Assembly: GCA_949289625.1 (NCBI GenBank)
Contig: CASEPH010000021.1
Span: 1 to 6,018, forward strand
DNA length: 6,018 nt
Origin: an uncultured Clostridia bacterium
Lineage (GTDB): Bacteria; Bacillota_A; Clostridia; Oscillospirales; Oscillospiraceae
Direction: 5' to 3'
The notes beneath the pieces were generated by a model that did not search any database, had not been told where the DNA came from, and was given only the letters and a program-made list of their open reading frames with translations. Shown here piece by piece: positions 5,751-6,018 of this stretch (its first letter is position 1; every line of letters starts with the position of its first letter). The position numbers were made by a program, and so were the translations under genes.

Positions 5751-5879
5751 GAGTGCCCTATACCCTATGTCACCTGCTAAATACAAATAGAGCAAAAATA
5801 TGTGGGCAGTGCAATTTTGCCCCCAAGTGAGACAAACCTCGCTCTCAAAAATTTTGCATCTTTTTTGTCAACACATGCC

Positions 5880-5916
5880 ACGTCGGAGCAAAGTTCGCTT
5901 TGCTCCGACGTTTTTT
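5880..5916 (+). terminator. Very strong intrinsic terminator with UUCG loop
   Basis: ACGTCGGAGCAAAG at 5880-5893 pairs perfectly over 14 bases with CTTTGCTCCGACGT at 5898-5911 around a TTCG tetraloop. A T run ends at 5916. Only the plus strand has the T run. No convincing gene ends just before it. The overlapping open frames at 5800-6000 and 5802-6017 read straight through the hairpin and have no ribosome binding site. After it, to the window end, I see only a GAGAGG at 5999-6004 that might serve a gene beyond the window. Confidence 0.85.
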
Positions 5917-6018
5917 ATGCCTGTGGTGAAAACGATGGCATTTGCCCGTTCCATTGCTTCTCCTTTCCCACTGCGCTGGGACGGCATTTTCCATTATTGA
6001 GAGGATGTCACTTGTAAC

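Larger units (their letters stand above)
5639..5799 (+). repeat. Direct repeat, copy B (contains a terminator)
   Basis: This is the partner of the repeat at 4020-4175, in the same orientation and offset by 1619 to 1624 bases. Shared blocks include GATCTGAACAA, TGTCATT, CAGGGTC-like stem ends, CTTTTCT and TACCCTATGTCACC. Recombination between the copies would remove the protease gene with its promoter. Confidence 0.75.

Noticed and set aside
5800..6017. Two overlapping plus-strand ORFs of 66 and 71 codons
   Set aside because: Both read through the perfect 14-pair terminator hairpin, start within two bases of each other, and lack ribosome binding sites.

Overview
The window looks like one end of a GC-rich integrative mobile element from a gut Clostridia-type bacterium (Bacillota, perhaps Oscillospiraceae or Lachnospiraceae), followed by an AT-rich accessory stretch. 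The taxonomic guess rests on the large serine recombinase family, the strong purine-rich ribosome binding sites and the metallophosphoesterase/DUF6809-like companions. It is an inference; no housekeeping gene is present.

Bases 1-3840 are a compact plus-strand operon. It holds the tail of one large serine recombinase, a second recombinase-like protein with no catalytic domain (start overlapping the previous stop as ATGA), and a complete 544-residue large serine recombinase. These are followed by a calcineurin-like metallophosphoesterase, a 102-residue DUF6809-like protein and possibly a 29-residue microprotein. A hairpin terminator at 3797-3842 closes the operon. The recombinases would excise and integrate the element. 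The two following enzyme/hypothetical genes probably ride on the same transcript.

Bases 3840-4698 contain no confident gene. Base composition drops sharply here. The stretch has a near-consensus promoter (3862-3890), a 38-codon open frame without a start codon that ends just before a strong terminator, a second terminator at 4406-4438, several overlapping inverted repeats, and weak minus-strand coding traces. It reads as a junction or debris zone with possible small RNAs.

Bases 4699-5541 encode a 280-residue trypsin-like serine protease with an intact His/Asp/Ser triad and no signal peptide. It has its own extended -10 promoter and a strong ribosome binding site. It lies between two diverged direct repeats of about 155-160 bases (4020-4175 and 5639-5799). 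Each repeat carries a terminator hairpin whose stem is kept although its sequence has changed. The protease therefore looks like a cassette in a repeat-flanked slot. Bases 5800-6018 hold one very strong UUCG-loop terminator and no convincing gene.

The best candidate for something undescribed is the repeat-bounded module: promoter plus possible structured transcript, then a lone cytoplasmic protease, next to a recombinase operon. A defence or regulatory role is a hypothesis only.
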